A stretch of DNA of 64,000 bases, from assembly GCA_050290225.1 (NCBI GenBank), contig JBNKHG010000094.1, positions 91,418 through 155,417 on the forward strand. The letters are read 5' to 3'. Both the position numbers and the translations under genes were made by a program. Origin of the DNA: JBNKHG01 sp050290225. GTDB lineage: Bacteria > Pseudomonadota > Gammaproteobacteria > Pseudomonadales > Cellvibrionaceae. Positions 52,247 to 61,977 of the stretch are shown here, one piece after another; positions within the stretch are counted from its first letter, which is position 1; every line of letters begins with the position of its first letter. Under the pieces are notes generated by a model that saw only the letters and a list, made by a program, of their open reading frames with translations, ran no database searches and had not been told where the DNA came from.

Positions 52247-52299
52247 TTAGAGGCTAATATCATTTATTAAGGCTAAGACTTATTATAACTAGAGGCTAT
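52247..52299. promoter_or_regulatory. Three direct AGGCTA repeats before the AraC gene
   Basis: TTAGAGGCTAA, TTAAGGCTAAG and CTAGAGGCTAT share AGGCTA at 52251, 52270 and 52293, i.e. spacings of 19 and 23. This is near two helical turns, as for AraC-type operators. They lie in the divergent control region. Confidence 0.45.
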
Positions 52300-52303
52300 A
52301 AGT

Positions 52304-53320
52304 GTGTTGCTACATATCCCAGCCAAGCCGATTGCCAATCAAGTAGAAAGCGCCAATGTGCAGCAGTGGATGCTTTCCCAGCAGCCTGCACACGAAAGAG
52401 CCGATGCCTGGGAATCCCAACTGTCGAGCTCACACCTGCCCTGGGTTATTCAAGAGGCATTGCAGGGCAACTTCGACGCGAGAATGCAATATAGATTCAT
52501 TGATGATTTTCGTTTTATACAGTGTCACTGCGACCCTTTTCGAGGTGCCCGCGCAGTCTCTGAAATTTCCAATACCGACCAGGCTTATCTCTGTTTGTTG
52601 TATGTTCGCAAGGGCAGAGAAAAGCTAATCATTGATGGCAAGGAGCTGCTACTTGCTCCCGGCAATATGATGATTTGGAATTCTCAGAGTAAAATTTCCT
52701 TTCAGGTGCTGGAGCCATTTGAGAAAATATCCATTCTTATGCCCGAAAAAGTACTGGCAGGCGTCTTTCCCAATGTGGTGGATTACACAGGCACCATTGT
52801 CCCGGACACTGACCCTGTAGGCGCTACTCTTAGCAGTCATATCAATACTCTGTACAACCAGCTTGACAACCTCCATGAAAGCGCACTGGCGGCATTGATG
52901 CGACCGACCATGGAGTTGATGGCAGCAGCCTTCAGCAGCTATTCACAGATTTCTCCATCCACCATGAAGCACATCGCCCTGGGGCGCGTTAAAAAGTACA
53001 TCGTCGATAATATCGGAGAAGTTAAGCTTACACCCTCCACTATTGCGGCTCGGCACAATATTACACCGCGATACTTGCATATGTTATTTAAAGAAGAGGG
53101 CGTAAGTGTTTGCAATTGGATCAAAGCTCGCCGGGTTGAAGGTAGCAAAGGTGATCTGGTCCGCTCCGTGGTGACCAAAGAATCCGTCTCTGAAATTGCC
53201 TATCGATGGGGGTATAACGATGTCAGCCAATTCAGTCGGACATTCAAGCAGTATACGGGTTTTTCTCCACGTGAATTCTTAAAGCAGACTGGTGTTCTGA
53301 GCCGGAAGCGCCTTGAATGA
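52304..53320 (+). CDS. AraC-family regulator with N-terminal AraC-binding-like domain
   Basis: 338 residues from a GTG start (AGAGG upstream). The N-terminal 200 residues are a sensing domain (FIQCHCDPFRGARAVSEISN, LLAPGNMMIWNSQSKISFQV) like that of FeaR/NanR-type AraC proteins. The C-terminal double HTH is seen at LTPSTIAARHNITPRYLHML and VSEIAYRWGYNDVSQFSRTF. It is divergent from the TonB receptor and is its probable regulator through the AGGCTA repeats. Confidence 0.9.
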   Translation: MLLHIPAKPIANQVESANVQQWMLSQQPAHERADAWESQLSSSHLPWVIQEALQGNFDARMQYRFIDDFRFIQCHCDPFRGARAVSEISNTDQAYLCLLYVRKGREKLIIDGKELLLAPGNMMIWNSQSKISFQVLEPFEKISILMPEKVLAGVFPNVVDYTGTIVPDTDPVGATLSSHINTLYNQLDNLHESALAALMRPTMELMAAAFSSYSQISPSTMKHIALGRVKKYIVDNIGEVKLTPSTIAARHNITPRYLHMLFKEEGVSVCNWIKARRVEGSKGDLVRSVVTKESVSEIAYRWGYNDVSQFSRTFKQYTGFSPREFLKQTGVLSRKRLE

Positions 53321-53538
53321 TATATTGTGCACGGTACCCGGTCATCACTGGTTGGGCCGGTGGCTGACACGTACGACGATGCGTTGGAATTTGCCTTGAC
53401 ATTTTTGGGGATGAGATGAAATGCACTTAGCCTAAAAAAGTATGCCGAATCCCTAAAAATTTATAGGCGCAATATGGTAAATATCGGTTTAAACTGATCG
53501 AAAACACTGGCTGATCCGCAACATTACGGAGAGAAGTG

Positions 53539-54639
53539 ATGAAAGCGTCGCAATCCAGCGTGTCGTGGAAAAGGGGTTCGTCCGATTCAGCCAGGGAAGA
53601 CAAGAAAGGAGACAATGTAGTTTCCCTGGAAGATAACTGTGCAGTGATGCGCGAGGCGCTACTGGGCAGCCTGTCCGAGCAGACCAATGTGGTCAGTGAT
53701 GCCGGTGGGGTAAGGGTGAATATCGCCGAGCAGGACGGCGAAGGGTTTCTCGAATTTCTCGAATTATCCCCCAACTTCAATATGATTATCAGTCAGTGCA
53801 ATTGGCACGTGAAGCGCAATATAGTCTATCGCGGCGAGGGCTGGCTGCGGCTGAATTTCTGCCTGGAAACCAATACCCGTTTCGCGTTTAGCAACAGTGA
53901 TAAATTTGACCTGGTAGGCGCTGAATGCAGGATTTTTCACCAGCCCGTCGGTATGGACTGCCTCCACTACCTCAACGATCACACCCCTTCTGCCTGTGTG
54001 ACTCTGTCGGTCAAGCGCGAATATCTAACTCGCTTTCTGAAATTGCAGACCGCCGATCTGGGCGATCCGTTGCGGGCATTTTTGAACGGTGTACACGATG
54101 ATTTCTTTTTTGAGCGCTATCCGTTGGCGCCCACCATGGCGAGAGTGGTTACCGATATGATTCAAAGTAGTTACCGGGGGTCTCTCCGCCGCTTACACTT
54201 CGAATCAAAAGCCAACGAGCTGTTGTGCCTTGCCTATGACGCAGCGCATTTTACCGAAGAATATGGCGTTGTTCCGTTAAAGTTTTCCGATCAGGACAGG
54301 CTCGGCGTCTACAAGGCGAGGGATATTATCGATAACTCTCTGCAGCAGCCGCCGTCTATTCCCGCTTTGGCCCGGGAAGTGGGTACCAATCGCAACAAAC
54401 TGGCATATGGATTTAAAAAGTGGTTCGGCTGTACGGTGTTCGAATATCAACTCAGGGCCAGAATGGAAGCGGCCTGGAACCTATTGGAAAACACAAAGCT
54501 GCCGTTGGGTGATATTGCCGATCTGGTTGGTTACCAGCACCAGGGGAGCTTTACCGCGGCATTTAAAAATTACTTCAATGTTCTTCCCAAAAGCGTCAGG
54601 CTGGCGAGAGCAGATTCAGAGGGCCGTGTGCGCAAATAA
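53539..54639 (+). CDS. AraC-family regulator, PchR-like
   Basis: 366 residues from ATG 53539 (GTG 53536 is adjacent in frame). It has N-terminal extension, middle sensing part (WLRLNFCLETNTRFAFSNSD) and C-terminal AraC HTH pair (SIPALAREVGTNRNKLAYGF, LGDIADLVGYQHQGSFTAAF), as in PchR, a regulator of siderophore receptors. It precedes the second TonB receptor gene by 107 bases and probably controls it. Confidence 0.9.
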   Translation: MKASQSSVSWKRGSSDSAREDKKGDNVVSLEDNCAVMREALLGSLSEQTNVVSDAGGVRVNIAEQDGEGFLEFLELSPNFNMIISQCNWHVKRNIVYRGEGWLRLNFCLETNTRFAFSNSDKFDLVGAECRIFHQPVGMDCLHYLNDHTPSACVTLSVKREYLTRFLKLQTADLGDPLRAFLNGVHDDFFFERYPLAPTMARVVTDMIQSSYRGSLRRLHFESKANELLCLAYDAAHFTEEYGVVPLKFSDQDRLGVYKARDIIDNSLQQPPSIPALAREVGTNRNKLAYGFKKWFGCTVFEYQLRARMEAAWNLLENTKLPLGDIADLVGYQHQGSFTAAFKNYFNVLPKSVRLARADSEGRVRK

Positions 54640-54746
54640 TTGTGCGGCTTGCGTAAAACTCAATGACGATTGCAACAGTTTGCGCCTTTTTTTCCTGATA
54701 ACGTGATTGTCGATAATTCGCAAAACAATATTAGAGGAAAAAGGCC

Positions 54747-56972
54747 ATGTCAAAGAGCCCTGCCGAAATTTCCACAACCCGTTACCCGGGGAAAAAAGCA
54801 TTAGCAGTAGGGATTACGCTAGGCTTAACATTATTCACCGTACATGTGCCGTTCTCCCTGGCGGCTGGTGCCGGGCAGAATTTTGTACTCGAAGAGATAG
54901 TGGTCAGCGCCCGTAAACGGGATGAGAGTCTGCTTGATGTCCCCGTTTCCGTAGCGGCCTTTTCCGACACCCAGCTGGAAAAACTTGGCATTAGCGATGT
55001 AACCGATATTATTGGTCGTACACCGGGGCTGTATTTTTCATCGTCGGTTGTCTCCCCCGTTAAGGACTATACATTCCTGGTAATTCGTGGTGTGGGTGCC
55101 AACAGTGGTGGAGAACCCTCAGCCGCAACATTTATAGATGGCGTATATTCGCCGAGTCTTGGGTTCGATATCGGTTTTCTCGACCTGGAGCGGGTGGAAA
55201 TCCTGCGTGGACCGCAAGGCACGCTGTTTGGCAGGAATACCCAGGCCGGGGCGCTGAATATTGTCACCAAGCGCCCGGATCAAGAGGCGCGCGCCAAGGT
55301 CGCTTTTGAAGTCGACGAATTTGAAACCTATCGGGCCAGAGGGTCACTGTCCGGGCCGGTTAGCGGCGATAAATTGTTTATGAGCTTTGCTCTTGATGTG
55401 GCAACTTCGGACGGTTTCGCGACCAACAAATCTATCGGCGGTGATGCATCGATGGCATTGGGTGGCGGAAAATTTTTCGATGTACCCGCCAACGATTACC
55501 GCAATACGGCGATGCGCACCGCCGTTCGGTACCTGCCCTCGGACCGCATGGAAGTCTACGCCGCGTTTGATTACAGCCTCAAAAAAGGCAATGATGTCGC
55601 GCCGGGGTTTCGACGTGGTTGCGATTGCTATAACACCTATAGCGAATTTCAGATGGATCAGCATTTTGAGAACTATGGCGCAATGTTAAATGTGGATGTC
55701 GATTTTGATAACGCAACTCTGTCGTCTATCACAGGATTTCGTCATCTCCGCAGCAAAGCGCCTTTTGACTTTGATGGCACAGCGGACTATGTAGGTAATT
55801 TTTACGATATACGCACCAAACAGTCGTTAGTGTCGGAAGAGTTGCGACTGGTCTCGGCAAACGATGGTCCCCTGCAATGGGTCGGCGGTATCTATCTGTT
55901 TGAGGAGTTGAATAAGCAGGATCGTGATTTTTATTTCCCTGACCTCGACAGTATTTTTGCCGGCATTAATGTGGATGCGCAGATTATCGAAAATGAGCGC
56001 CGGGGCGTGGCGGCATTTGCCCAGTTTTCCTATCAGGTGCGCGACAATATGGAGTTGACGCTGGGTGGGCGCTATTCCTATGAAGAGGTAGAAAACGAGG
56101 CGGATGTCGATTTCACGATACCCCTGATCGCCTTTACCAATGACTTCACCGACGCATCATCTGAGAGCTTCAATGAATTCACGCCCATGGCGTCGCTATC
56201 CTATCATATCTCGGATGATGCAATGGGCTACCTGACCTTCGCGCACGGTTTCAAGGCGGGAGGTTATCAAAAAAACACCGCGGACCTGAATTCCAACATT
56301 CCGTTTGAAAGTGAACTCAGCCACAACTACGAAGCCGGACTGAAAATGAAACTGGCAGACGGCAGGGTTACCCTCGACGCCTCGATTTATCGAATTGATC
56401 TCGAAGATCAGCAACTGCAAACCATTGTCGAGGTTGGCGGAGGCAATGTGCCGGTATCGGCAATTGACAACGCCGGTAAAGGTCACACCCAGGGTATCGA
56501 GATTGCTTCATCTATGCTGGTGACGCCAAACTTTCGCATTGATCTGAACGCCGGTTACCTGGAAGCGCAATATGATGACTACGTGAACGAGGAGGGACTG
56601 GACCGCAGTGGCGATCCTTTCCCCTATGTGCCCGACTGGACCGCACAGCTGGGCCTGGAGTATCGCCATCCTTTCGGGGGTGCGGGTACCGAGCTGGTAC
56701 TTTATGGTAGCTACAACTATGTCGGGGGCTATGAAACCGGAACAGGTACCGGGATCGACCCCATCTTTGAAATCGAATCCTACGACCGGGTCGATGTCAG
56801 CGCCAGTCTCGAAAACGAGCGCTGGAACTTTACCCTCTTCGCCGACAATCTGCTCGACAGTTACGATGTCACGCACGTTTGGAACGCCTTTTTCTTTAAC
56901 AACAACGCGATCAACTATAACCAGGTTTTACCGCCGCGTCGCGTTGGCGCCCGTCTCACATATACATTCTAG
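54747..56972 (+). CDS. TonB-dependent outer-membrane receptor 2
   Basis: 741 residues: N-terminal signal-like region (LAVGITLGLTLFTVHVPFSL), TonB-box-like LEEIVVSARKRDES, plug with VEILRGPQGTLFGRNTQAGA and LNIVTKRPDQEA, then a barrel ending RLTYTF. It lies downstream of the PchR-like gene and upstream of a hydrolase, amidase and ligase, all in the same direction. It probably admits the substrate of those enzymes. The Fur box is not evident. Confidence 0.92.
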   Translation: MSKSPAEISTTRYPGKKALAVGITLGLTLFTVHVPFSLAAGAGQNFVLEEIVVSARKRDESLLDVPVSVAAFSDTQLEKLGISDVTDIIGRTPGLYFSSSVVSPVKDYTFLVIRGVGANSGGEPSAATFIDGVYSPSLGFDIGFLDLERVEILRGPQGTLFGRNTQAGALNIVTKRPDQEARAKVAFEVDEFETYRARGSLSGPVSGDKLFMSFALDVATSDGFATNKSIGGDASMALGGGKFFDVPANDYRNTAMRTAVRYLPSDRMEVYAAFDYSLKKGNDVAPGFRRGCDCYNTYSEFQMDQHFENYGAMLNVDVDFDNATLSSITGFRHLRSKAPFDFDGTADYVGNFYDIRTKQSLVSEELRLVSANDGPLQWVGGIYLFEELNKQDRDFYFPDLDSIFAGINVDAQIIENERRGVAAFAQFSYQVRDNMELTLGGRYSYEEVENEADVDFTIPLIAFTNDFTDASSESFNEFTPMASLSYHISDDAMGYLTFAHGFKAGGYQKNTADLNSNIPFESELSHNYEAGLKMKLADGRVTLDASIYRIDLEDQQLQTIVEVGGGNVPVSAIDNAGKGHTQGIEIASSMLVTPNFRIDLNAGYLEAQYDDYVNEEGLDRSGDPFPYVPDWTAQLGLEYRHPFGGAGTELVLYGSYNYVGGYETGTGTGIDPIFEIESYDRVDVSASLENERWNFTLFADNLLDSYDVTHVWNAFFFNNNAINYNQVLPPRRVGARLTYTF

Positions 56973-56983
56973 AGGGCGCACCG

Positions 56984-57709
56984 ATGATTACCTTTATAAT
57001 GATCCATGGATCATGGCATCGCGGTGCCGCCTGGCGCCTGGTCGCCGATGAACTGGTGAAACAGGGGCATAGTGTTCACCTGCCCGACGGCCCGGCGCGT
57101 GAGGGTGAAAAGGCACGGGATATCTGTTTCGAGGATTATCTCAGTACCGCCGAACAATATATTGATCAACACGGACTAAACGATTTTGTGTTGGTTGGGC
57201 ACAGTTTTGGTGGGGCGGTTATTGCCAAATTGTCAGAACGGTTGGCATCGCGCATTTCAAGACTGGTATTCGTCTCGGCCATTGTGCCATTGCATGGCAA
57301 TTCAGTTGTCGACGAGATGCCGCCCGAATACGCGGCGGCCTTCGCTGAAATGGCGACCGAATCCGAGCACAACACCGTTTCCCCCCCATGGCCTTTATGG
57401 CGCAATGCCTTTATGGGTGATGCCGACGCCGATACAGCGAAAGCGGCCTTTGACGAGTTGGTGCCGGAACCGTTTGGCCCAGTGACGCAGAAGCTGGATC
57501 TGTCGCAGTTTTACGCATCTGAGATTCCCAGGAGCTACATCCACTGTATGGAAGATATTGTATTCCCTCCCGGAGAGTGGGGATGGTTTCCGCGTATGTA
57601 TTCGCGTCTCGGTCTGTGCCGCCTGGTACTGGCGCAGGGCAGTCACGAAATGATGTATTCAAATCCCGCCGAGCTCGCCAAAGCCCTGGTGAAAGCAGGG
57701 AGGGCGTAG
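56984..57709 (+). CDS. Alpha/beta hydrolase, EstC/salicylate-methylesterase-like
   Basis: 241 residues. The oxyanion region is MIHGSWHRGAAW, the nucleophile Ser 74 is in VGHSFGGAVI and the His is in AQGSHEMMYSNPAEL. The pattern is that of plant-type methylesterase and EstC esterases acting on small esters or amides. It follows the receptor by 11 bases, so it is co-transcribed. The next gene, the amidase, begins one base after its stop. Confidence 0.88.
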   Translation: MITFIMIHGSWHRGAAWRLVADELVKQGHSVHLPDGPAREGEKARDICFEDYLSTAEQYIDQHGLNDFVLVGHSFGGAVIAKLSERLASRISRLVFVSAIVPLHGNSVVDEMPPEYAAAFAEMATESEHNTVSPPWPLWRNAFMGDADADTAKAAFDELVPEPFGPVTQKLDLSQFYASEIPRSYIHCMEDIVFPPGEWGWFPRMYSRLGLCRLVLAQGSHEMMYSNPAELAKALVKAGRA

Positions 57710-57710
57710 T

Positions 57711-59177
57711 ATGCAGTCACAGGACTACTTCAATCAGGACGCAACCGGCCTGGCCGGGTTAATCAAGACTGGTCAGGTTTCAGCGCTGGAGGCGCTGGAT
57801 AACGCGATCAGTCAGATTGAAAAACTGAATCCCGTCTATAACGCGGTGGTTGAGTGTTGTTATGACCAGGCCCGCGCCGATATCGCAGCCATGAATAGGT
57901 CAGCGCCATTCGCCGGCGTACCCTATTTGATCAAGGATCTGCACACCCATGTGGCCGGGACACATCTGACGCAGGGTTGCCGTTTTTTTAGAGGCAACCT
58001 TTCACATCGTGACAGCGATCTGGTGCAACGCCTGCGCCGCGCCGGGTTTATTATTGTCGGTCGCACGAATTCTCCCGAATTCGGCTTGAACATCACAACC
58101 GAACCGGTTTTGTTTGGCGCCACCCGCAACCCCTGGGATATCGCGCGAAGTCCGGGGGGGTCCAGTGGCGGTAGCGCTGCTGCGGTATTGGCTGGTATGG
58201 TACCAGCCGCCCATGCCACCGACAGTGGTGGCTCCATCCGCATACCGGCATCATGTTGCGGCCTTGTTGGAATGAAACCATCGCGAGGGCGCATTTTCGC
58301 AGGGCTCGATTACGGCGAAGGCTGGCACGATATGTTTACCGCCCACGCGATTACAAAATCCGTACGCGATAGCGCGGCAATTTTACTCGCCACCTGCAAC
58401 CGGTTTGATCCCGCGCCGTATCGCTGCCCCAATGCTTTGCCGGAAGAGATAGAACAACTGTTAACGCCGCCCAGGCATCTGCGAATAGGGGTGCTGGCAA
58501 AGCCGCCTTCCGGTGTGCCAGTGTCAGACACCTGCATTGAGGCGCTGAACGAAGCAGGTCAACTCTGCCTGGCGATGGGGCACAGCTTAGAGCCGCTGGA
58601 GATTAGCTACGAAACAGCAGCTTACGGACAGGCTTTTACCCTGATTCTTTCGGCTAAGGTCGCTGCAGCGGTGGATCTTTACGAAATCGAGACCGGCACA
58701 AAAGCGACAGCCTCCGATTTTGAAAATGCGGTGTGGCACTGTGTGGAAATGGGGCGGAACGCGTCGGCTGCGGAACTCAATCGCGCCACGGCATTGATTC
58801 ACCTGACCGCGCAGGAAATTTGCCGGCAGACCGCCCATGTGGATGTCGTGATGTCGCCGACATTATCGAGACCACTGATACCTTTGGGCGAGCTGATTCC
58901 TGAGGGTGACGATATTAGCGAGTTTCTCGCGCGCGTATTTGAGTTCGCTCCCTTTACCTCAATGTTTAATGCGACCGGGCAACCGGCTGTCAGCCTGCCC
59001 CTGGGTTGGTCGCCTGAAGGGCTGCCTGTCGGCATTCAGTTTGCGGCGCCCTACGGGCGCGAGGATCTGCTTTTTGGTTTGGCAGCAGCCTTCGAACAGA
59101 GCGTACCATGGCAAAAGCGCTATCAGCCGTTGTGGGAAAAAATGCAGGCTGACTTGACTGGCAGATGCTTGAAGTAA
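57711..59177 (+). CDS. Amidase-signature family hydrolase
   Basis: 488 residues with the Ser-cisSer-Lys triad: Lys 75 (VPYLIKDLHTHV), cis-Ser about 151 (ARSPGGSSGGSAAAVL), nucleophile Ser about 175 (ATDSGGSIRIPASCCGLVGM). The family hydrolyses carboxamides, including aryl and acyl amides. The C-terminal ends within a 20-bp tandem duplication of the stop region (59161-59197). It is one of a hydrolase pair downstream of the TonB receptor. Confidence 0.92.
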   Translation: MQSQDYFNQDATGLAGLIKTGQVSALEALDNAISQIEKLNPVYNAVVECCYDQARADIAAMNRSAPFAGVPYLIKDLHTHVAGTHLTQGCRFFRGNLSHRDSDLVQRLRRAGFIIVGRTNSPEFGLNITTEPVLFGATRNPWDIARSPGGSSGGSAAAVLAGMVPAAHATDSGGSIRIPASCCGLVGMKPSRGRIFAGLDYGEGWHDMFTAHAITKSVRDSAAILLATCNRFDPAPYRCPNALPEEIEQLLTPPRHLRIGVLAKPPSGVPVSDTCIEALNEAGQLCLAMGHSLEPLEISYETAAYGQAFTLILSAKVAAAVDLYEIETGTKATASDFENAVWHCVEMGRNASAAELNRATALIHLTAQEICRQTAHVDVVMSPTLSRPLIPLGELIPEGDDISEFLARVFEFAPFTSMFNATGQPAVSLPLGWSPEGLPVGIQFAAPYGREDLLFGLAAAFEQSVPWQKRYQPLWEKMQADLTGRCLK

Positions 59178-59197
59178 CAGGCAGATGCTTGAAGTAA
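59161..59197. repeat. Short tandem duplication at the amidase stop codon
   Basis: GCAGATGCTTGAAGTAA occurs twice with a 20-base period. The first copy contains the amidase stop. It looks like a replication slip; the amidase end is unaffected. Confidence 0.7.
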
Positions 59198-59214
59198 AAA
59201 CAGGAGCATGCGGT

Positions 59215-60432
59215 ATGGAGAAATTGACGACCAGTTACGCCAAAGGTACTTCAACGGTGCCATTGCGGGAAATGACCATTGGCAACTATTTTAATCTGGT
59301 TGCGCAACGTTTCCCCGATCGCCCTGCATTGGTGGTCAGCCATCAGTCGATTCGCTGGCGCTATCACGAATATCTAGCCGAGATTGACCGCCTGGCAACA
59401 GGCCTGTTGGCGATTGGCATAGTGCCGGGCGACCGGGTGGGCATCTGGTCGCCAAATTGTGTTGAATGGTGTCTCACACAATTTGCCACTGCCAAAATAG
59501 GTGCAATAATGGTGTGCATCAATACCGCATACCAGAGCACGGAACTTGAGTACGCACTGAATAAAGTGCAGTGCAAGGCGCTGATTACTGCCGATGGTTT
59601 CAAATCGAGCAATTATCTCGCCATGCTCAATGAGCTGGCACCCGAGCTTGCAGACTGCGGGCCGGGTGAACTTGATGCTTCCAAATTGCCTTACCTGAAA
59701 AGTGTTATTCAGCTGGGGCAAGCCGCGATCGACGGAGCGTTCAACTTTGCCGATATTTGCGACCTTGGCGAGTATGAACACTATCAACGGCTCAACGAGC
59801 TCGCTGACGAACTCAACCCCCACGACCCGATTAATATTCAATTTACCAGCGGCACAACAGGCCATCCCAAAGGCGCTACGCTGACGCATTACAACCTGCT
59901 CAACAATGGGCAAACGGCGGCGAGGGGCATGCGGCTCAGCGAGTGCGACCGGCTTTGCATTCCGGTTCCGCTGTATCACTGCTTTGGCATGGTGTTGGGT
60001 GCGCTGGCCTGTCTCGCCCAGGGCTCGTGCGCGGTTTTTCCCGGCAGCTCGTTTGATGCGTTGCAAACCCTGCGTGCCGTTGAACGCGAAGCCTGTACCG
60101 CACTGCACGGTGTGCCGACGATGTTTATCGAGGCACTGGAACACCCGCGGTTTAAAGATTTTGACTTGAGTACACTGCGGACCGGCGTTATGGCCGGATC
60201 CATCTGCCCGGTGGAAATTATGAAGCGTGTGCAAACGCAGATGCATATGGAAGCAGTGCTGATTGGTTACGGCCAGACGGAAACCAGCCCCCTCAATCAT
60301 CTCACGCTGCCGGATGACCCACTGGAAAAGCGCCTCAGCGCGGTAGGGAGGGTCTGCCCGCAGGGCGTATTCGCGCCTACAAAGTCCAGCAATCCTGATC
60401 AGGTCAGCGAGTCCCGTAGTATGACACTATAG
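59215..60432 (+). pseudogene. AMP-dependent acyl-CoA synthetase, C-terminally truncated
   Basis: 405 residues from ATG 59215 (AGGAG 8 bases before). The adenylation domain is recognisable: motif FTSGTTGHPKGATLTHYN at about 206, YGQTETSPLN, and SAVGRVCPQ. Family members are about 530-560 residues, but this frame continues only 22 residues beyond VGR with unrelated sequence (GVFAPTKSSNPDQVS). The C-terminal subdomain with its catalytic Lys is missing. A deletion fused it to foreign sequence at about 60363. It is probably inactive. Confidence 0.82.
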
Positions 60433-60460
60433 TCTTGCACCTGTGAACAGAAGGACAGTT

Positions 60461-60595
60461 ATGAATGACGGGCGGATAAACGCATACGAAGAACGCATAT
60501 CCAGGGTTTGTGAATATATCTATCAGAACCTCAAATTAGTGCATGAAGTCGAAGAGTGCGACCTGATAACCGATGTTTATCTTCCGTTGAAATAG
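60461..60595 (+). pseudogene. Remnant of an AraC-type regulator gene, N-terminal piece
   Basis: A 44-codon frame with AAGGAC upstream: MNDGRINAYEERISRVCEYI begins like AraC/GyrI-type regulators (Y-x-x-R-I-x-R-V-x-x-Y-I). It then becomes KLVHEVEECDLITDVYLPL, which is unrelated and resembles a hydrolase N-terminus. It looks like two truncated genes joined. The assignment is tentative. Confidence 0.4.
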
Positions 60596-60683
60596 CCCGG
60601 AATTATTACGGCGTTCAGGTCCGTTATTCACCGCATCATGTTGTGCAGCTTTTTGCGGTTATTGCGACGAGCTGCTTAACGCG

Positions 60684-61127
60684 CTATTGCTCATGGACCA
60701 TCTTGGTAGCCACAGCCATTCTATTCCAGGCATTCATGGTGACAATTTGCATGATGGCCTGTGCTAAAATCCTCTCCCCCAGCGCTGCCCGAGCCCACTC
60801 ATAACTTTCGTTCGGCAAGCCGCCTTCCGAGATAAGAGTCACATCCTCCGCGAGCTGTAGTACAGCCCTTTCTCGTTCATCAAACAGAGGAGAGTCCCTC
60901 CACGCTGAGAGTGCAAATATTCGGCGCGCCTCCTCCCCTTGCTTCAGCGCCTGCCTGGTATGCATTTCAATACAGTAGGCGCAACCGTTGATTTGGGATG
61001 TGCGTATTTTTATAAGCTCCTTCAGGGTGGGATCAATTTCAGTTCTACCCAGGTACTCTTCCAGCCCCAACATGGCCTTGTAGGCGTCTGGTTCCAGCTG
61101 ACCAATGTCTATTCGGCTTTCCATCAT
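60684..61127 (-). CDS. Carboxymuconolactone decarboxylase family / AhpD-like protein
   Basis: 147 residues. The CxxC-containing motif INGCAYCIEMHTRQALKQG is that of the AhpD/CMD family, with peroxidase-type thiol chemistry or decarboxylation. Start ATG 61127 (MMESRIDIGQL), AAAGAG upstream; an ATG at 61154 is possible. It converges with the rearranged AraC remnant. It is close to a DJ-1 gene (53 bases) and may form an oxidative or electrophile stress pair. Confidence 0.88.
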   Translation of the reverse strand: MMESRIDIGQLEPDAYKAMLGLEEYLGRTEIDPTLKELIKIRTSQINGCAYCIEMHTRQALKQGEEARRIFALSAWRDSPLFDERERAVLQLAEDVTLISEGGLPNESYEWARAALGERILAQAIMQIVTMNAWNRMAVATKMVHEQ

Positions 61128-61179
61128 AACGGTCTCTTTATCAATGGGTTTCAAGGTTTAACGTGTATCAGCTCGGCAG

Positions 61180-61866
61180 TCACTTCAAGTACCCCGCCAC
61201 CTGCTGCCAATCCATCAGTCGCTGCATTTGCAGGGTATCAAACACGCTACGCGCCCGCCCCGGGGAAGACATCTTGCCGAGGAGCACCAAGGCGGCCTGG
61301 TAGCTTACGAGGCTGCCATTGGAGGTAATGCGGTTGCGGTCCACCACCACATTGCTGTCGTGGACCACCTTTACCTTGGGAAAACGGTCTGCCAGCTCCG
61401 GCTCACCGCCAGCCCAGGTGGTGGCGCGGTAGTTATCCAGCAAACCCGCATCGGCGAGCAAAAACGCTCCGGAGCAGTTGCTGGCCAGCCAGTCCACCTT
61501 TTGGCCCTGTTGACGTAAGAAGCGCATTAGCGCGGGGTCGGCGTGGAGGTGATCCATCTCGTAAGCACTGGGGACCAACAAAACATCCAGCGCCCACTGG
61601 TCATGTATTGAGCCGTCCACCGCAAGGATCAGCCCCTCCTCGGTGGTTACCGTGGGCGCGGCTTTCACATTGATCAGTTTGACGTCGTAATCGCTGAACC
61701 AGGCTTTGCGGCTGGCGATACCAAAGACCTCTGCCGGCGCGGTGATATCGCTGGAGAGCACCTTGTCATACACCAGAATACCAATGGTTTTGGCCTGCAC
61801 GGCAACACTGGCCAGAGCCAGACACAGGCACAACATGGCGAGCCGCCTATGGCGAAATAAGGACAT
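61180..61866 (-). CDS. DJ-1/PfpI family protein with signal peptide
   Basis: 228 residues. Signal peptide LAMLCLCLALASVAVQA, then the DJ-1/PfpI fold (KTIGILVYDKVLSSDITAPA) and nucleophile Cys in LASNCSGAFLLADAGLLD. It resembles periplasmic ThiJ-type or AraC-regulator amidase-like domains. GGGAGG lies before the ATG. Probably expressed with CMD gene downstream and regulated by the AraC gene just upstream. Confidence 0.85.
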   Translation of the reverse strand: MSLFRHRRLAMLCLCLALASVAVQAKTIGILVYDKVLSSDITAPAEVFGIASRKAWFSDYDVKLINVKAAPTVTTEEGLILAVDGSIHDQWALDVLLVPSAYEMDHLHADPALMRFLRQQGQKVDWLASNCSGAFLLADAGLLDNYRATTWAGGEPELADRFPKVKVVHDSNVVVDRNRITSNGSLVSYQAALVLLGKMSSPGRARSVFDTLQMQRLMDWQQVAGYLK

Positions 61867-61977
61867 GGTTAAAGCCTCCCGTTCACTAAGAATCGCTGCC
61901 GCAGCAGCGGGAAACTCGACACCGATACTGGGATGTCCGGTGAACGACCTGTCACGCAGTCTAAGGAGAGGGAGTAT

